A stretch of 60,000 nucleotides of DNA. Origin: Symbiodinium natans (taxonomy: Eukaryota; Sar; Dinophyceae; Suessiales; Symbiodiniaceae). Shown piece by piece: positions 19,671 to 31,710 of the stretch. A model generated the notes under the pieces. The model searched no databases. It was not told the DNA's origin and saw nothing but the letters and a program-made list of their open reading frames with translations. Every line of letters starts with the position of its first letter. Positions within the stretch are counted from its first letter, which is position 1. The stretch spans positions 1-60,000 of the forward strand of contig CAJNDS010000696.1 of NCBI GenBank assembly GCA_905221605.1, given 5' to 3'. The translations under genes were made by a program, and so were the position numbers.

Positions 19671-20182
19671 ATGGCTGGTCGCAAGGTCTTCAATCCCGTC
19701 GTGGCCAAGCGTGGTAAGCAGCGCCTCCTCGCAAAGCGCCGTTCGGAAGACAGAATGGCAGCCCATCGGCAGGAAGTACTTGGAAGGCCGCAACATCATC
19801 TTCCACACAGACTCGGCCCGTAGCTACAAGACCCGTCTGAACAAGGTTGTGCATGATAACGTCGTGCGCTGCAAAAAGAAAGTGAGGGTGAACGGGAAGT
19901 GGACGTGGCAAATGCCCAAGTATGTCAAGGTCACGACCCACACATTGCCGGGCACAAACAAAAAAGTGAAGGCGAAGGCTGGAACGCAAATCGTCGACCG
20001 TGCGTGGCGGTACATCAAGGATCGCTTGTCCCTCAATCAGAGCACGCGCCCGGGATCCAGACTGATTCGAGCCAGCACAGATCCAGGGAGCTCAGTTTCA
20101 GTACTGGCACAAGAACGAGGATGCATGGAAAGTCGCCTGCAAGCTCAGCCACTTCGTCATGCAGAAGATCATGGGCGTGTGA
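19671..20182 (+). pseudogene. ISXO2/IS1595-like DDE transposase, 3' half, frameshifted
   Basis: The segment GRNIIFHTDSARSYKTRLNK carries the second catalytic Asp (HTDSARSY). It is followed by VRVNGKWTWQMPKYVKV and KAKAGTQIVDRAWRYIKDRL, an arrangement I associate with ISXO2-like transposases common in dinoflagellates. There is a frameshift near 19,740 (upstream reading GRKVFNPVVAKRGKQRLLAK) and another near 20,085, after which FQYWHKNEDAWKVACKLSH and a normal C terminus (MQKIMGV, TGA at 20180-20182) are read in a new frame. It is therefore inactive. The first catalytic Asp region was not identified. Confidence 0.65.
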
Positions 20183-22250
20183 CTGCCGCCAGGACAAAGC
20201 AACTACTGCGAATGCAACTGCGTTCCAACTCATATGTGTCTATAGGTGCGGGGAAGCGCCCGTGTGTTAGATCTTGCGCACGCTGCGAACGACAACTCCA
20301 TGGCAAAGTGCTCACAATCCTTCTGTGCGTTTCGCAGGGTTATATAGCCTACCACGGTGGGTTCTGGGCGGGAGGGGTAGCGTATATATATATATATATC
20401 TTTGTTTCTTTTGGAAAGGGGAGGTGGGGTGGGGGGGGGGGTGGCGGGGCAATTCTCTTGTTGCGGCGCAGCGCGAAGTTTTAGATCTCATGCCTGGCTG
20501 ATGTGATAGCCGCAGAAGCCCCAGGCCAGCCCTGCCTTCACTTTGGCAAACTTAACGCATGACTTGAATGCCGTCTCACATTGTTTCTCTCTCTTGGGGA
20601 GTTGGGGAAGAGGATCCTGTCTAAATACCCATGAAGCAAAGATGTGCACCTTCTTGCTTCTTAGGTTTCTGAGACACCGGCACCGACCATCAACGATTCT
20701 AAGCTCTGATCCCTAAAGCCGCCCTAACCTCTAAATAAAAAACGAAATGTCGTTCAGGTTTAGGGTCTTTTGGGGGATTGAGGCCTTTATCAGTTGAACC
20801 GTTCAGATCGTTTGCATAACCCCGAGAATGTGCCTTGCAAGCCAAAACAAAACAAGCCCCGACCCCCCCCCCCCCCCCTTAACCCATCTCCACCTTAAAA
20901 CCCAAACCCTTAACCGCCCCCCCCCCCCCCCCCCCCAACCCTAAAAACCCAGCAGCGGCAGGCGAACCCCAACCTGGCCGACAGCGACGGCCAGGCGCCT
21001 TTGCATCAGGCTGGGCATGTATGTTTTTTTTGTGTGCTTTTTTTTTGTGTTCGGAGGAGGGGGGGAGGTTGATTGTTTTTTTGTGTTTTCAGGTTTTGCT
21101 TTGTTTTTTTGGTGTAGGTTTTGGGATTTGGGGCTGTAGGGTTTCGATTTGGCCGTTCAAGAGGGCTTCGGGGGGCTATAAGGTTTGCAGAGTTTCGGAC
21201 GCTTACCCCCCCCCCCCCCCCCATGCGCCATTCTACATCTCCGGGCCAAGCGCAACATACTGCATCGGTTGCCAGACTCAAGGCCTGCCAATGTTCCAGC
21301 CATAGGCGGTTGAGGGTTTAGGGTTTCTTTCGGGTTTGGGGTTTAGGGTTTAGGGTTTAATGTTGAAGGTTTCGGGTTTAGGGTTTAGGGTCGAGACTCC
21401 AAGGCTATGGACTGATCAGCATTGTCTCTGTTCCCAGACCCCAACGGTTGGGGTTGAAGTGAAACTCTAAGCCCTAAGCCCTAGAAACCATGACCCTCAA
21501 CCCTTATAAGCCCTTTGTGGTGCTTTACTGCAACTTTAGATCCTTAGCCTTTTTGGGGGCTTATTGGGTTTTCTAGTAAGGCAGCTAGACATTTAACTTA
21601 TAGCTACCCTCCTACGTGCTAATGCCGCCCCGCCGAAACAAAGAGAGGCGGCGGAGCTTGGCCAGCTCGATTGCCTCAACCTCCTCCTCCTCTGTGGGGC
21701 GCAGGCGGCTTTTTTGCGCAACCTGCGGGGGCCAATAGGTGGGCTTCCGGTTTCTTTGTGGGTCGTCAGAAGTAGGGTGTTTAGGTCTCTTGTGTGGGTC
21801 GTTAAAAGTAGGGATTAGCGCTTATGGATTGTTGCAAGCAGGGTTTAGGGTAATATGGGTTGATGTGAGTAGTGTTTAGGGTTCGGGGCTTGCAGGTGTC
21901 CTGGGCGGTTCTCGACATCGGGGTGCCCCATGAAAAAGAAGTCTGCTTAGAATGGGTACCCAGCAATGGACACTAATTTATGGGACCTGACTCATGGATT
22001 AACGATGATTAACGTATATCTCCCTTTCTATTGTGGGGATCCGATCCAGGTTAAGGTTACTATAAGTAGATGTTTCGGACGTCCGAGTGTAGGTGTTTTC
22101 CTTTACGGGGGTTTTGGTCGCCCCCCCCCCCCCCCACCAATTCCATCACCCTATAGGAGGGGACTCTGCTGTACACTGGTTGCTTGTTAAAATTGTCGTC
22201 CCTTTCTGGGGGGACGCTTCCTGCCAGCCAGGGGCTCTCTGATAAAAAGC
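20183..22250. other. Repeat-rich non-coding DNA
   Basis: No supported gene is seen. It contains a TA microsatellite near 20,383-20,399, a G run near 20,427, C runs near 20,863, 20,916, 21,207 and 22,121, and small TTTAGGG blocks at 21,310-21,390. The apparent frames are Gly-, Pro- or Phe-rich low-complexity translations. Confidence 0.5.
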
Positions 22251-22281
22251 GTTTAGGGTTTAGGGTTTAGGGTTTAGGGTT
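22249..22281 (+). repeat. Telomere-type block, TTTAGGG
   Basis: Four consecutive TTTAGGG units in otherwise non-telomeric DNA. Confidence 0.9.
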
Positions 22282-23129
22282 CGCACTCATCTCAGACCCC
22301 TAGCCCGAATTCGACCCTAAACGTACCTCCGACATTGAAACGTGGGACACCTTGGCTTTGTGCAGTCTTCCTGCTGCAGGGAACAGTAGCCATGCCATAG
22401 TTGTGCTGGAAGGCGCTTTTCTCGTATGTCACTCCCTCCCTCTCTCTCTTTCTTTCTTTTCGTTGCTCCCTCTCTATTGCCTATACCCGCATGTACAGTA
22501 CCCGAAACCTTTAAACCTTAAACACTAACCCCTATATAGCCAAAACCCTAAACCCCAACACGACAGCACGGTAGGTCCACCAGCGGAACGTCCACGGCGA
22601 GACTGCAATAGCCATTGCACAGAGGCAGAGGTAGGCCACTGCAGAGTTGAAGAGCTTAGGGTTCAGGGTTTAGGGTTCAGAGCTAAGGGTTTAAGGCTTG
22701 GGGTTTAGGGTTTTGGTGTTTTGGGTTTAGGATTTTCAATTAGACGAATTCTCGGCCGCCCCAGTTCAGCTCCCCAGAGTTATATGGGCTCTATAAGGCT
22801 TGTAGGCTCTAAGGATTATCGTTTTTGAAGGGTTTTGAGGGTTTTAGGGTATAGGCCTGATAGGGCTTAAAGGTATAAGGTTCAAAGGCCAGGGCTTAGG
22901 GTCGCAGAGAGTCTAACCCCTTTGCCAGGCATCAGCCCTGCATCACCCTGTTGCGTCGGCATCGGCATTCAGCATCGAATGGTTCCAGGCCCACGGAGGG
23001 CTCTGGTTGAACTATTGTGGGCATATTTCAGGCAGCTGAGAACTGCTAGGACCCAGAGTAAGCCCCTATTCCTTTTTTTTGTGCGCACCCCCTCCCCTAA
23101 TTCGTGTGTGTATATATGTATACTTAGGT

Positions 23130-23255
23130 GATACAGAGAGAGAGAGAGAGAGACAGAGTGTGTGTGTAAGCATGTGTGTGCAATACAAATGTTCGAGTAA
23201 CGTTTGCTTTCTCCTATCTTTCTACCTCTATGGCCCCCTTACGAATCATTTTGTA

Positions 23256-23288
<33 letters not shown>

Positions 23289-23340
23289 GTATATTCTTAT
23301 TTATTTATTTATTTATTTATTTATTGATATTTGTATTTAT
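23130..23340. repeat. Microsatellite cluster (GA, GT, TA, TTTA)
   Basis: AGAGAG and GTGTGT runs at about 23,135-23,170 are followed by TA and TATTTA runs at about 23,253-23,330. The Tyr/Ile-rich frames here are translations of these runs, not genes. Confidence 0.85.
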
Positions 23341-23838
23341 AACCTAAGGGAATATCAAAAGCGCATGTTTTTCTTCAGGTTCGAAGGGAAGTATATATAG
23401 GCCTTTGTTTTGATCTTCTGTCTGCGTGCACGTGTCCTGAAAAAACCTGCATAGGCTGCATATGCATATCCCTATTCAGGACTGCTAGTATAGGGGGGAA
23501 CATCCCAGAACTTCTCTTTTATCATCTCCAGGGTTTCAGGGCCGATTTGATCTCAAGCCGGCCGCCAGCGAAGTGTTTGTTCGACCCCAGGCCCTGCAAA
23601 CGAACACCCGAACCCCATACCCTAAACCCTAAACCCCTAGACCCCTAAACCCCTTATCCCCCTAAACGCCTAAACCCTAAACCCTAAACCCCACTCCAGA
23701 AGCCTCGGAGGCACGAAGGGCCTGGCGCCAGCCCGCGAGGCTCGTTCATGGGCCCCAGACGCTGAACCCTGAACCCCCTCAAGGGGTTTAGGGTTTAGAG
23801 TTTAGGGTTTAGGGGTTAGGGAACGGTTTAGCGTTTAC

Positions 23839-23934
23839 TTGGAGGTTCATGGGTAATGATAAGGTTTTCAGTATAAGTACCCTAAAGAGGGCTGTTAGTT
23901 GCGCAACCCTACTTATAGCTACCCATGAACCTCC
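23839..23934 (+). repeat. MITE-like element, family B, intact copy
   Basis: Its ends are GGAGGTTCATGGGTA and TACCCATGAACCTCC, a perfect 15-bp inverted repeat. The interior includes AGTACCCTAAAGAGGG. Related copies lie at 29734, 51429, 54700, 56451 and 59719. Confidence 0.8.
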
Positions 23935-24251
23935 CTGCTTGCGAACGCGGGCAAGCCTGACAACTCCATGTGAATCCGTAACGCCACGAGTGGTGATCGA
24001 CAGTGGAGAAGGATTACATATGGGCATTGAGAACTTGCTTTCTAGTTTGTCCAAGGCTTCTTCGAGGTACTTCTAGTCGTAACTATGACCCTGGGGCCTG
24101 CCTGCCGAGGATCGATAGGGGACGCGCTAAAATGATATTCTTATTTGACACTATAGGATAAAAGTGCGGTAGGTGGAAAACATGGAAAACGGTAGGGGGC
24201 GCGCTAACTCAAAATCAAGCAAGGCTTAAACAAGTAATTTTGACGCCGACT

Positions 24252-24345
24252 CATATGGGGGGGGGGACACTTACCCAAGAACATAATCATACTTTCCTAT
24301 GATGGAAACCCTACTTTCTACTATGTAGGTAATTACTTAGGACCC
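24252..24345 (+). repeat. MITE-like element, family A, degraded copy
   Basis: It shares CACTTACCCAA and ACCCTACTTTCTACTATG with intact copies such as 58376-58485. The left terminal repeat is replaced by a G run. Confidence 0.65.
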
Positions 24346-24783
24346 TGAGCCCCGTAAACCAAGTTGGGTTCAGCGATTCGCTGTATGTAGGGCGCCGGAA
24401 AGGGCCTAAACCCTAAACCCTAAACCCTACAAGGGTTTGAGGGTTTGAGTTTTTTGGGATGCCGGACCTTCTTAGGGTAGAGTAAAGGCTGGCATTTTGG
24501 TAAGATCCGGCATCTTACAAAGCCGGGTCATATCCGGCGGAAAGACTTAGAGCTTCGGGTTTGGGTTTAGGGTCTTAAGGGTTTAGGGTTTAGGGTGAGA
24601 TTTGGGTGTAGGGTTCTGGCTCTCTTTGTTGATGCTACCCAGCAACGTAGAAGTCAGGCCTCAACAAGATGCCCTGCGTTTGGCACCTACCAAGAGCAAC
24701 CGATGTACCCCTTCAAAACAGGCACAGGTGCTCTAATTTATCAGCTCCATGTCCCTGTTGTTAGGGTAATATACAGGTCGCTC

Positions 24784-24825
24784 AACCCTAAACCCTAAAC
24801 CCTAAGCCCTAAACCCTAAACCCTA
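24784..24825 (-). repeat. Telomere-type block, CCCTAAA
   Basis: About six CCCTAAA units with one CCCTAAG variant. Confidence 0.9.
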
Positions 24826-25178
24826 GGGGCACTGCATATCTTTAGATTGAGGCCCCTTTGTCATGCAAACCCTCACGTTGAAGCCTCCAGAGTCCAGCCG
24901 AGAGAGGGCAGTCGGAACAACCTCGTTTAGGGTTTCGGATTTAGGGTTTCTGGGTTTAGGGTTTAGGGTTTAGGGTTCAGGGTTCAGGGTTTAGGGGAAC
25001 TCTCACCAACACCGAAATCCCTAAGCTTTAAGCTACGTGCAGGACTGAGACCGGCTTTTCCTGGAGCTCCTCTACCACGTAAAGTTGCGGAGCTCCAGCA
25101 GATGAAGGCCGGGTGAGTTGCTGATCCTACCAGACTGCTGAAAGCTGCGAACCAACCCTAGACTCCTAGACTCTAAAA

Positions 25179-25276
25179 CTACCCTTTGCTGAAGAACCCC
25201 AAAAGAATGAAGAACAATAATCCCTATATTACCCTTAACAAGGAAGATTTTTTCGGGGTTCTTAAGCAAGTAGTAG
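25179..25276 (+). repeat. MITE-like element, family C, copy 1
   Basis: The left end CTTTGCTGAAGAACCCC pairs with the right end GGGGTTCTTAAGCAAGTAG. The interior carries ATTACCCTTAACAAGGAAGA, shared with the copies at 38178 and 59753. Confidence 0.7.
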
Positions 25277-25423
25277 TAAACCCTACAGTGGCGTTTTGTC
25301 ACCAGCTTTGGTGTGCCAAGCCCTGCCCTCATTTCTTGCAAGCATCACACGAGCAGTCATCTCAGCGGGAGCAACCGAAGAACAACCATCACAGCCGGAA
25401 CCGGAACAGAACTTCAGAACACA

Positions 25424-25500
25424 TTAGGGTTTAGGGTTTAGGGTTTAGGGTTTAGGGTTTAGGGTTTAGGGTTTAGGGTTTAGGGTTTAGGGTTTAGGGT
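25424..25500 (+). repeat. Telomere-type block, 11 TTTAGGG units
   Basis: An uninterrupted perfect array of 77 bp. Confidence 0.95.
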
Positions 25501-26263
25501 CAGCCACTTACCGACACTCTTGAATAGCAACTTGCCAAGTAAAAGGAATGGTTCCTTCAGATTCTTGCCCCCTTGTGTTGTGTGAGTCCCTACGGCTTCC
25601 GCCCTAAGCAGCCCTAAACCCTAAACCTAAACCCTATATCCCAGACCCCACACCCCAAACCCTAAACCCCAAACCACAAACCAGGCGTGGGACCCCAACG
25701 GCTGCCTCCAAGCGACGCAGGGCGACGATGATGGAGTGCCCGCGGCCCCAGGGGAGCAATCTGTTGGTCCAAGAGTCTAGAGGAACCCTGAAAAGGGTTT
25801 AGGGTTTGGGGTTTAGGGCTTAGTTTAAAATATTTTCAGGCTTCACAAGTGGGAAAGAGGCGGCACATGGTTTCCCTGCGAAAGGTTAACTTTGGGTCTT
25901 CGTGTGTAGGTATGCTTGGGTGGAGGGTTTAGGGTTTAGGGTTTAAGGTTTCGGGTTTAGGGTTCACTGAGCTCCCGAAGGTGGGCTGAGACACTCACCC
26001 CAACTTTCACGAAGATTGAAGAAGATCGACTGAACCCAAAGGGCCCATGTAACTGTACAGTAGGGTTTAGGGTTTAGGGTTTAGGGTTGAGGGTATATAC
26101 ATGGGCCCGCAGGCTACTATGTGGGATCCCTTTAGGGCATATCCGTATATAGGTGCAAGGACCCTCCGGCGAATCGTAGAGGCGGTCCAGTTCATGAGTT
26201 TGAGGGGCGGGCTTCCGATCTTCGGCATGAAAGCTTACTTCTGACTGAGCTGACTAAGTCTCC

Positions 26264-26308
26264 GGGTTTAGGGTTTAGGGTTTAGGGTTTAGGGTTTAGG
26301 GTTTAGGG
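26264..26308 (+). repeat. Telomere-type block, 6 TTTAGGG units
   Basis: A perfect array. Confidence 0.95.
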
Positions 26309-26449
26309 AGGTCCCACATGCACCCTCTCATGCCGAAGGCTCAACCCTAGTCGACTTCTTGGAAGACAAGGCGTTTCAGAAACGGCTTATATGAACATAA
26401 CCCCCAGGCTATATGGAATACACCCTAGTAGCGAACCCCCCAAGAAGGA

Positions 26450-26520
26450 CCCTAAACCCTAAACCCGAAACCCTAAACCCTAAACCCTTAACCCTAAACC
26501 CTAAACCCTAAACCCTAAAC
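26450..26520 (-). repeat. Telomere-type block, about 10 CCCTAAA units
   Basis: Contains CCCGAAA and CCCTTAA variants. A TTTAGGG block in the opposite orientation starts about 100 bp to the right (26,618). Confidence 0.9.
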
Positions 26521-27745
26521 CTGAACCCCTAAACCCTTCCTCATACAAAAACCCACAAAACTCTCGCGGCCCAGGGCTCCATGGGTCTCTGCACAGGCAA
26601 GATTTTGGGGTTCCTAGGGTTTAGGGTTTAGGGTGTGGGGTTTAGGGTTTAGGGTTTTGGGGTTCGTCGGGTTTTGTGAGGAGAGGTAGAAGTACACGAC
26701 GTAAAGCTCCAACCAGCTACTTGTAATTACCAGCTTTTGTACCCTGCGCCCTAAACCCTAAACCCAATACTTGAAGCTCTAGTTTTGTTTTTGACCACCC
26801 ATGGACCCGCACGTAGGTCTACGGCCTTGTTGAGGGCTTAGGGCTTAGTCAGGGTTGACGGCTTTCCGGCTGGTGGGCATAAGCGGATCCGGGGCTCAGT
26901 CGTATGTTGGGGCGCCCTAAACCCAAGACCCTAAACCCTAAACCCTAAACCCTAGACTTGTTTTTTCTCCCGATGTCCGCCGTACAGGCGCTAGTCGGGG
27001 CCCTAAGCCCTGCTTAGTCGGGGCCCCCTCCATCAAGGCTGTTCTGGAACAGCCCAGCCGTTTGGGGGTTGGGTGGGCGGTGCCTCTTTAAGAGTCAAGC
27101 TGTTCCTGGGATCCGCGTTTGGGGTTTAGGGTTCAGGGTTCAGGGTTCAGGGCTTGTCCCTAAACCAACTTGAAACCGATGCCCTGGCCTTTTGGCCTTT
27201 GATTCTCAAAGGCCGCCCTCCTTAAAAAAAAAAAAAACCGAGAAGATTAATTTGTCTCGATCAATCCGGTAAGGGTTGTCCAGGAGCCACTTTGGACCTC
27301 CTACAATGGGCACTGTTTCGGGACCCGATTTAGTGTCCTGACTAGATTTCGATTCCCTGACAAAAGGCCTGGCCTTTTGGCTTAAGGGGGAACACTAAAC
27401 CCTAAGCCCTAAACGCTACACCATAAATGACCGTAACCCCTTCAATTGCCGGGTTGCTCTTCCAATTATTCCTTTCTTATCTAATCCCTGATCAAAAGCA
27501 TGCAAACTCATACCCATATAAGAGCTCGGGAGACTGTTTAAGGAGGGTCAAAGTCAGCTTCGACTCTTCAAGGAGGGGGGCGGGGAAGATCACAACCCTC
27601 AGTCTTTGTGAGACCCTGAGCTGAATCAGGATGGCCATGAGCGCTTTGTTGACTACCCCAGCAGGCCCGGCATCTGAAGAGATGTGTGTCCTGGGTTCAA
27701 GGTTTAACGGGATTGAAGTTGAAGGTTCCGGATGAAGCGGCCCTA

Positions 27746-27780
27746 CACCCTAAACCCTAAACCCTAAACCCTAAACCCTA
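27746..27780 (-). repeat. Telomere-type block, 5 CCCTAAA units
   Basis: A perfect array inside unique-looking DNA. Confidence 0.9.
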
Positions 27781-28545
27781 ATAAGGTCTAGAGTGCGAAA
27801 GGCAGCCTGCAATGGCTTACCCTTGGCTTGGGTTTCAGGCGCGTGCTCGTCGAGGGAATGCGACCTAGCGCTACACATACGTGCCCAACTTAGCTGCAGA
27901 AAGGGGAACCATTACAGAACATCTGATTACGCATGTGCATGTTGCACTGTCTAGGCGAACCCTACCAATGGTTCCATGCCGTAACAGTCTACTTGCCCGA
28001 TGAACGTCTTGCTTTCGATGTCAGAGCCTTGCCTGGGGCGGGTGGACGGCACATTTCTGCATAATTCCGGCCCGGAGTCGGCGATGAAATGCCTGCGGAA
28101 CATGCCGGGTTCAGAACTCCAAAAAGAAACCCTAAACCCTAAACCTAAGCCCTAAATGCTTGCATCTGATTCTGGTATCTGATGGGATCCCAAGTCTGAC
28201 TGAATGTCGCCACCCGGCAGGTACAGCAGCTCAGCCATGCCAGAGGCGTGCCGCGACGTCTAGGGTCTAGAGTTTAGGGTTTAGGGTTTCCATGCTCTTT
28301 TCTGCACTGTGGCGCGGCACGTGCCGGCTCGCTGGGTTGCATGATGTCGTCCGCGCACTGAACAAATAAGTATCCCAGCATCGAAAATCGTGATGGCATC
28401 ATCTCAGCTTTTGGCGTGCATGGGCACAGGCAGCTCTGGCGCCGTGTACCGAACAGAAACCGAAAGCCAAGAAACCATTTGTGCAGGGGCGGCATGAAGC
28501 CAAAATGAAAGCTAGGAGACGTAGGGCCTGGTGTGGGCAAGATCT
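27781..28545. other. Unique-looking DNA without a supported gene
   Basis: A low-repeat stretch. An 88-codon frame on the minus strand (28274-28540) has no recognisable domain and begins in a telomere motif. I see no gene I can support. Confidence 0.35.
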
Positions 28546-28546
28546 A

Positions 28547-28722
28547 GGGGATGTTACGTGGTCCCATAAATTATGGTCCCTTACAGTACCGTCTATACAG
28601 GCCTCTGTATGGGCCCTTGGGTTTTATGGGGGGGGGGGGGGGGGAGAATAATAAGCGGAAAATCAGAGTTCCCCAATCAAGGGGCCCACATTAAAGGGAC
28701 CATGCGACTACCCTAAGGCAAG
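28547..28722. repeat. Inverted-repeat element, family K, copy with poly-G insertion
   Basis: It starts near TACGTGGTCCCATAAATT, has GTATGGGCCCTT in the middle and ends GGGACCATGCGACTACCCTA. A related element lies at 42,760-42,880 (AAGGGACCATGTAACTACCC). A run of about 16 G lies inside. Confidence 0.5.
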
Positions 28723-29733
28723 AGATCTGAGCTGTTAAGCGTGCCAGGTTGCAGCATGAGTAGTCGTCTGTGAGCACGAGTGGTTGAACTTGAGCCTACC
28801 TGTCCCCCTCGGTTTGTTTCTGATGTGGCGGCTGCGAACCCTAAACCCTAAACCCTAAACCCTAATCCCCAGAACCCTAAACCCCTAAACTCACCTTCAA
28901 AGCCTCTGAGAGAGGTGGACACGAGTGGCTCAGAGAACTCCGAGGCGCTTTCCCGGTTTTGAACGTTTGGGGTCAGTGGGTTTAGGGTTTAGGGTTTAGG
29001 GTTTAAGGGTTTAGGGCTTAGGGTTTAGGGGTTTAGGGCTTAGGGGTTACAGTTGCTTTTACGGATTACAGGTTTATAGGTTGTAGGGGTATGGGGTTCT
29101 AGGGTCAGAGGGTTCAAGGGCTTCGGAGATTTGGAATTTTGAGCTGGGCTTTTTGGGTTGAGGGTTAGGGTTGGGCTGTTTTGGTTCTTCAGGTGACGGT
29201 GAGCCGCTGAGCAGGAGTCATGCCCGCAAATTCTGTGCGCTTCTACCGCTTTCCAGGCATGTTTTGTAGATACACTGCCAACAGGGTATCACTTTCTGCT
29301 GTTAGATGTCATAGAACCCTAAACCCTAAACCCTACACCCTAGACCCTAAACCCTTGCCAACCCAACAGGAACCTAACAGGAACCCAAAGCACTGGGCCT
29401 TTCACGCCTCAGAGCAGAGACTTGCTTGGAGTTGTGATTGAAGGTTGAAGGGGCTAGTGGCCCTAAACCCTAAACCCTAAACCCTAAACCCTAAACCCTG
29501 GGGGCTTCCTGTCTTAAAGGACCCCAAAACTTGGGGTTGAGTGTTTCCTGGGCGGAGGAGGCCAGGAGTTAGGCTTAGCTCCCTGAGACAGACTACTGAT
29601 AGCTCCCGTCAGCCAAGCAAGCATTTTTGGGTTTAGGGTCTAGAGTTTAGGGTTCAGGGTTTAGGGTTCAGCATCGCAGGCCAAGCAAGCATTTTGGGGA
29701 TGTTTACAAGTCCCTAAATCGCTACTTGGCGGT

Positions 29734-29842
29734 TCACGGCTAGTTATAAGGGTGTGTATTTATGGTAACTCTACTTATAACCCTATAAAGGGTACTTAAA
29801 ACCCCTAAACCCTAAACCCTCAACTACCCATGAACCTCCAAG
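29734..29842 (-). repeat. MITE-like element, family B, interrupted by telomere-type repeats
   Basis: Its ends are ACTTGGCGGTTCACGGCTA and CTACCCATGAACCTCC. Compared with the copy at 51429-51534 read on the opposite strand, about 16 bp of the interior is replaced by CCCCTAAACCCTAAACCCT at about 29,799-29,820. Confidence 0.75.
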
Positions 29843-29937
29843 CAGAACCCACATCCAGGAGCCCTACTACGCCGAGACTTGCCTTGTCAATGGCCTTCAG
29901 TGTGGTTTCTGCACGTAAACAGCGGTTGGAGTCTCCT

Positions 29938-30060
29938 ACGAATTGCTTAAGAACCCCCAGCAAAAATAGAAACATTCTTCTTTATAAGGGTGATTTTGGT
30001 TGTTATTTCATTTTTCTGTTTTTTTTTTTCATTTTTGGGGGGTTCTTGAGCAAGTAGTAG
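29938..30060 (+). repeat. MITE-like element, family C, copy 2
   Basis: The left end TTGCTTAAGAACCCCC pairs with the right end GGGGGGTTCTTGAGCAAGTA. The interior is T-rich and diverged. Confidence 0.75.
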
Positions 30061-30640
30061 TCTCTGTCCCGGGGCTGGGCATAAGGCCATGAATCTTCAG
30101 CAGCTTGTAGACCTCTAAGCCCGGGCAACTATGGAAATGTAATTGCCTTAGCTATGGGCACATGTCTTTTGTCAGTCGCATCTAATTCTTCGTAGGGCAT
30201 ATGCTGGGCTACCCTATATGTATATAAGTGTAGACTGTAAATCCTGGGCAGCAAACCCTTAGGAGAACTCTCCATCACACTCGTCGCGGAGCCGGCGACG
30301 GCAGCAAAGGCCCCGTGATTCCTGGAGAAACGGGAGATACCTCAATCATTGGGTCACGTTCTTTTTCAGGGTATCTACATAAATTACTCCAGGCAGGGTT
30401 TAGGTTTATGAGGGGTGCTTGGGAATATCTTTTAACTTTAGGGTACTAGAAGTCCTAAGGAACCAAAAAAGTTCTAGTTTTGGCAAGGGCTCCAATTTCT
30501 GTATAATATATATATATATATAGCTGATGAGCTATAGTGGAAAGTGTGCTGTTAAGCTCGAGGCCCTCAATCCGCCCAGGGGAGACGGAAGTTCCTACCG
30601 GGCCTCCTCCAACCGCACAGCACGCAAGCCTAGGTTTTGG

Positions 30641-30706
30641 GTTTAGGGGTTTAGGGGTTTAGGGGTTTAGGGGTTTAGGGGTTTAGGGGTTTAGGGGTTT
30701 AGGGTT
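30641..30706 (+). repeat. Octamer telomere-variant array, TTTAGGGG
   Basis: Eight consecutive TTTAGGGG units, each one G longer than the common heptamer. Confidence 0.95.
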
Positions 30707-30966
30707 TACGGTTTAACCCTCAACCCTAAAACTGCAAAGTCGCGAGCCCATGTTGGAAATGGGGGTTTACGAAAATGGGGACCCCCTCATACAGACCCCC
30801 AAATAGTAGGATTCCCTTAGAATCAGGACCCCAATAAGGTACCCTATCCTCGGAAACCCCAAATGCGTCTGAGGAGAATCCCCCCAACCCCAAGTCTACC
30901 TTTCCCAAGATACTTCTGGGCTTTGCGGACTCCGGAGATTGTCTGAGCTTTGGTTTGTGGGGCTTT

Positions 30967-30988
30967 GGGGGGGGGGGGGGGGGGGGGG
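30967..30988. repeat. Poly-G tract, 22 nt
   Basis: Uninterrupted G run. Confidence 0.9.
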
Positions 30989-31499
30989 TTGATGTTCTGA
31001 GACTTAGGGGCGCGACAAAGGGAACCCTAAGCCCTCAACCCTCTACCCTCGTACCCTGAACCACAAGAACAGGACGATAGGGTTTAGGGTTTAGTATTTA
31101 GGGTTTAGGGTTGAGGAAGGTCGGAGAATTGACCACAGCCCCAACCTCCATGCCAGGGAGGAGGAAGACGACGGACTCTTCGCCCGCTTGCGTCGGAGGA
31201 CACGTTTAGGGCCCTTTCCTTAGGGTTTAGGGTTTAGGGTTCAGGGTTCAGGGTTGGTTTAGGGTTTAGAATCTAGAGTTAGGGTTTAGGGGTTAGGGCT
31301 TAGGGTCTAGGGTACGGGAATTTACCTTTCTAAGGTTTTCACGGCAGGTTTCGAGACTCACGGTGTTTCAATGCTTCCATTTTATTTGCAGGTGCGATGT
31401 ACATGTGTAGTTTAGGGTTTAGGGCTGAGAAACTGTGTAAAGCCTTTTAAGACCAACTACCCTGAAGACTAAATCCCAAAACCCCTCTACAGCACCACC

Positions 31500-31710
31500 A
31501 GAACCCTGCGAAACCCTAAACCCCAAACCCTAAACCCTAAACCCCAAACCCTAGACCCTAAACCCTAAAACCCTAAAACCCTAAAACGCAGCAGGCTCTT
31601 CCCTATCCGCGCCGACCTTGGTCTGCCCAACCTGCGCGCTCCCCAGCAAGCCCTACGCCCTAAACCCTTTCAGCCAGGGTTTAGGGTTTAGGGTTTAGGG
31701 TTTAGGGTCT
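31500..31710. repeat. Paired CCCTAAA and TTTAGGG blocks
   Basis: A CCCTAAA block (about 31,512-31,585, with CCCTAAAA variants) is followed after about 90 bp by TTTAGGG units (about 31,677-31,708). Confidence 0.85.

Noticed and set aside
23079-23400. Tyr/Ile-rich frames
   Set aside because: Translations of TA and TTTA microsatellites.
25424-25500. A true chromosome end
   Set aside because: Non-telomeric DNA continues on both sides, and other blocks in both orientations occur throughout.
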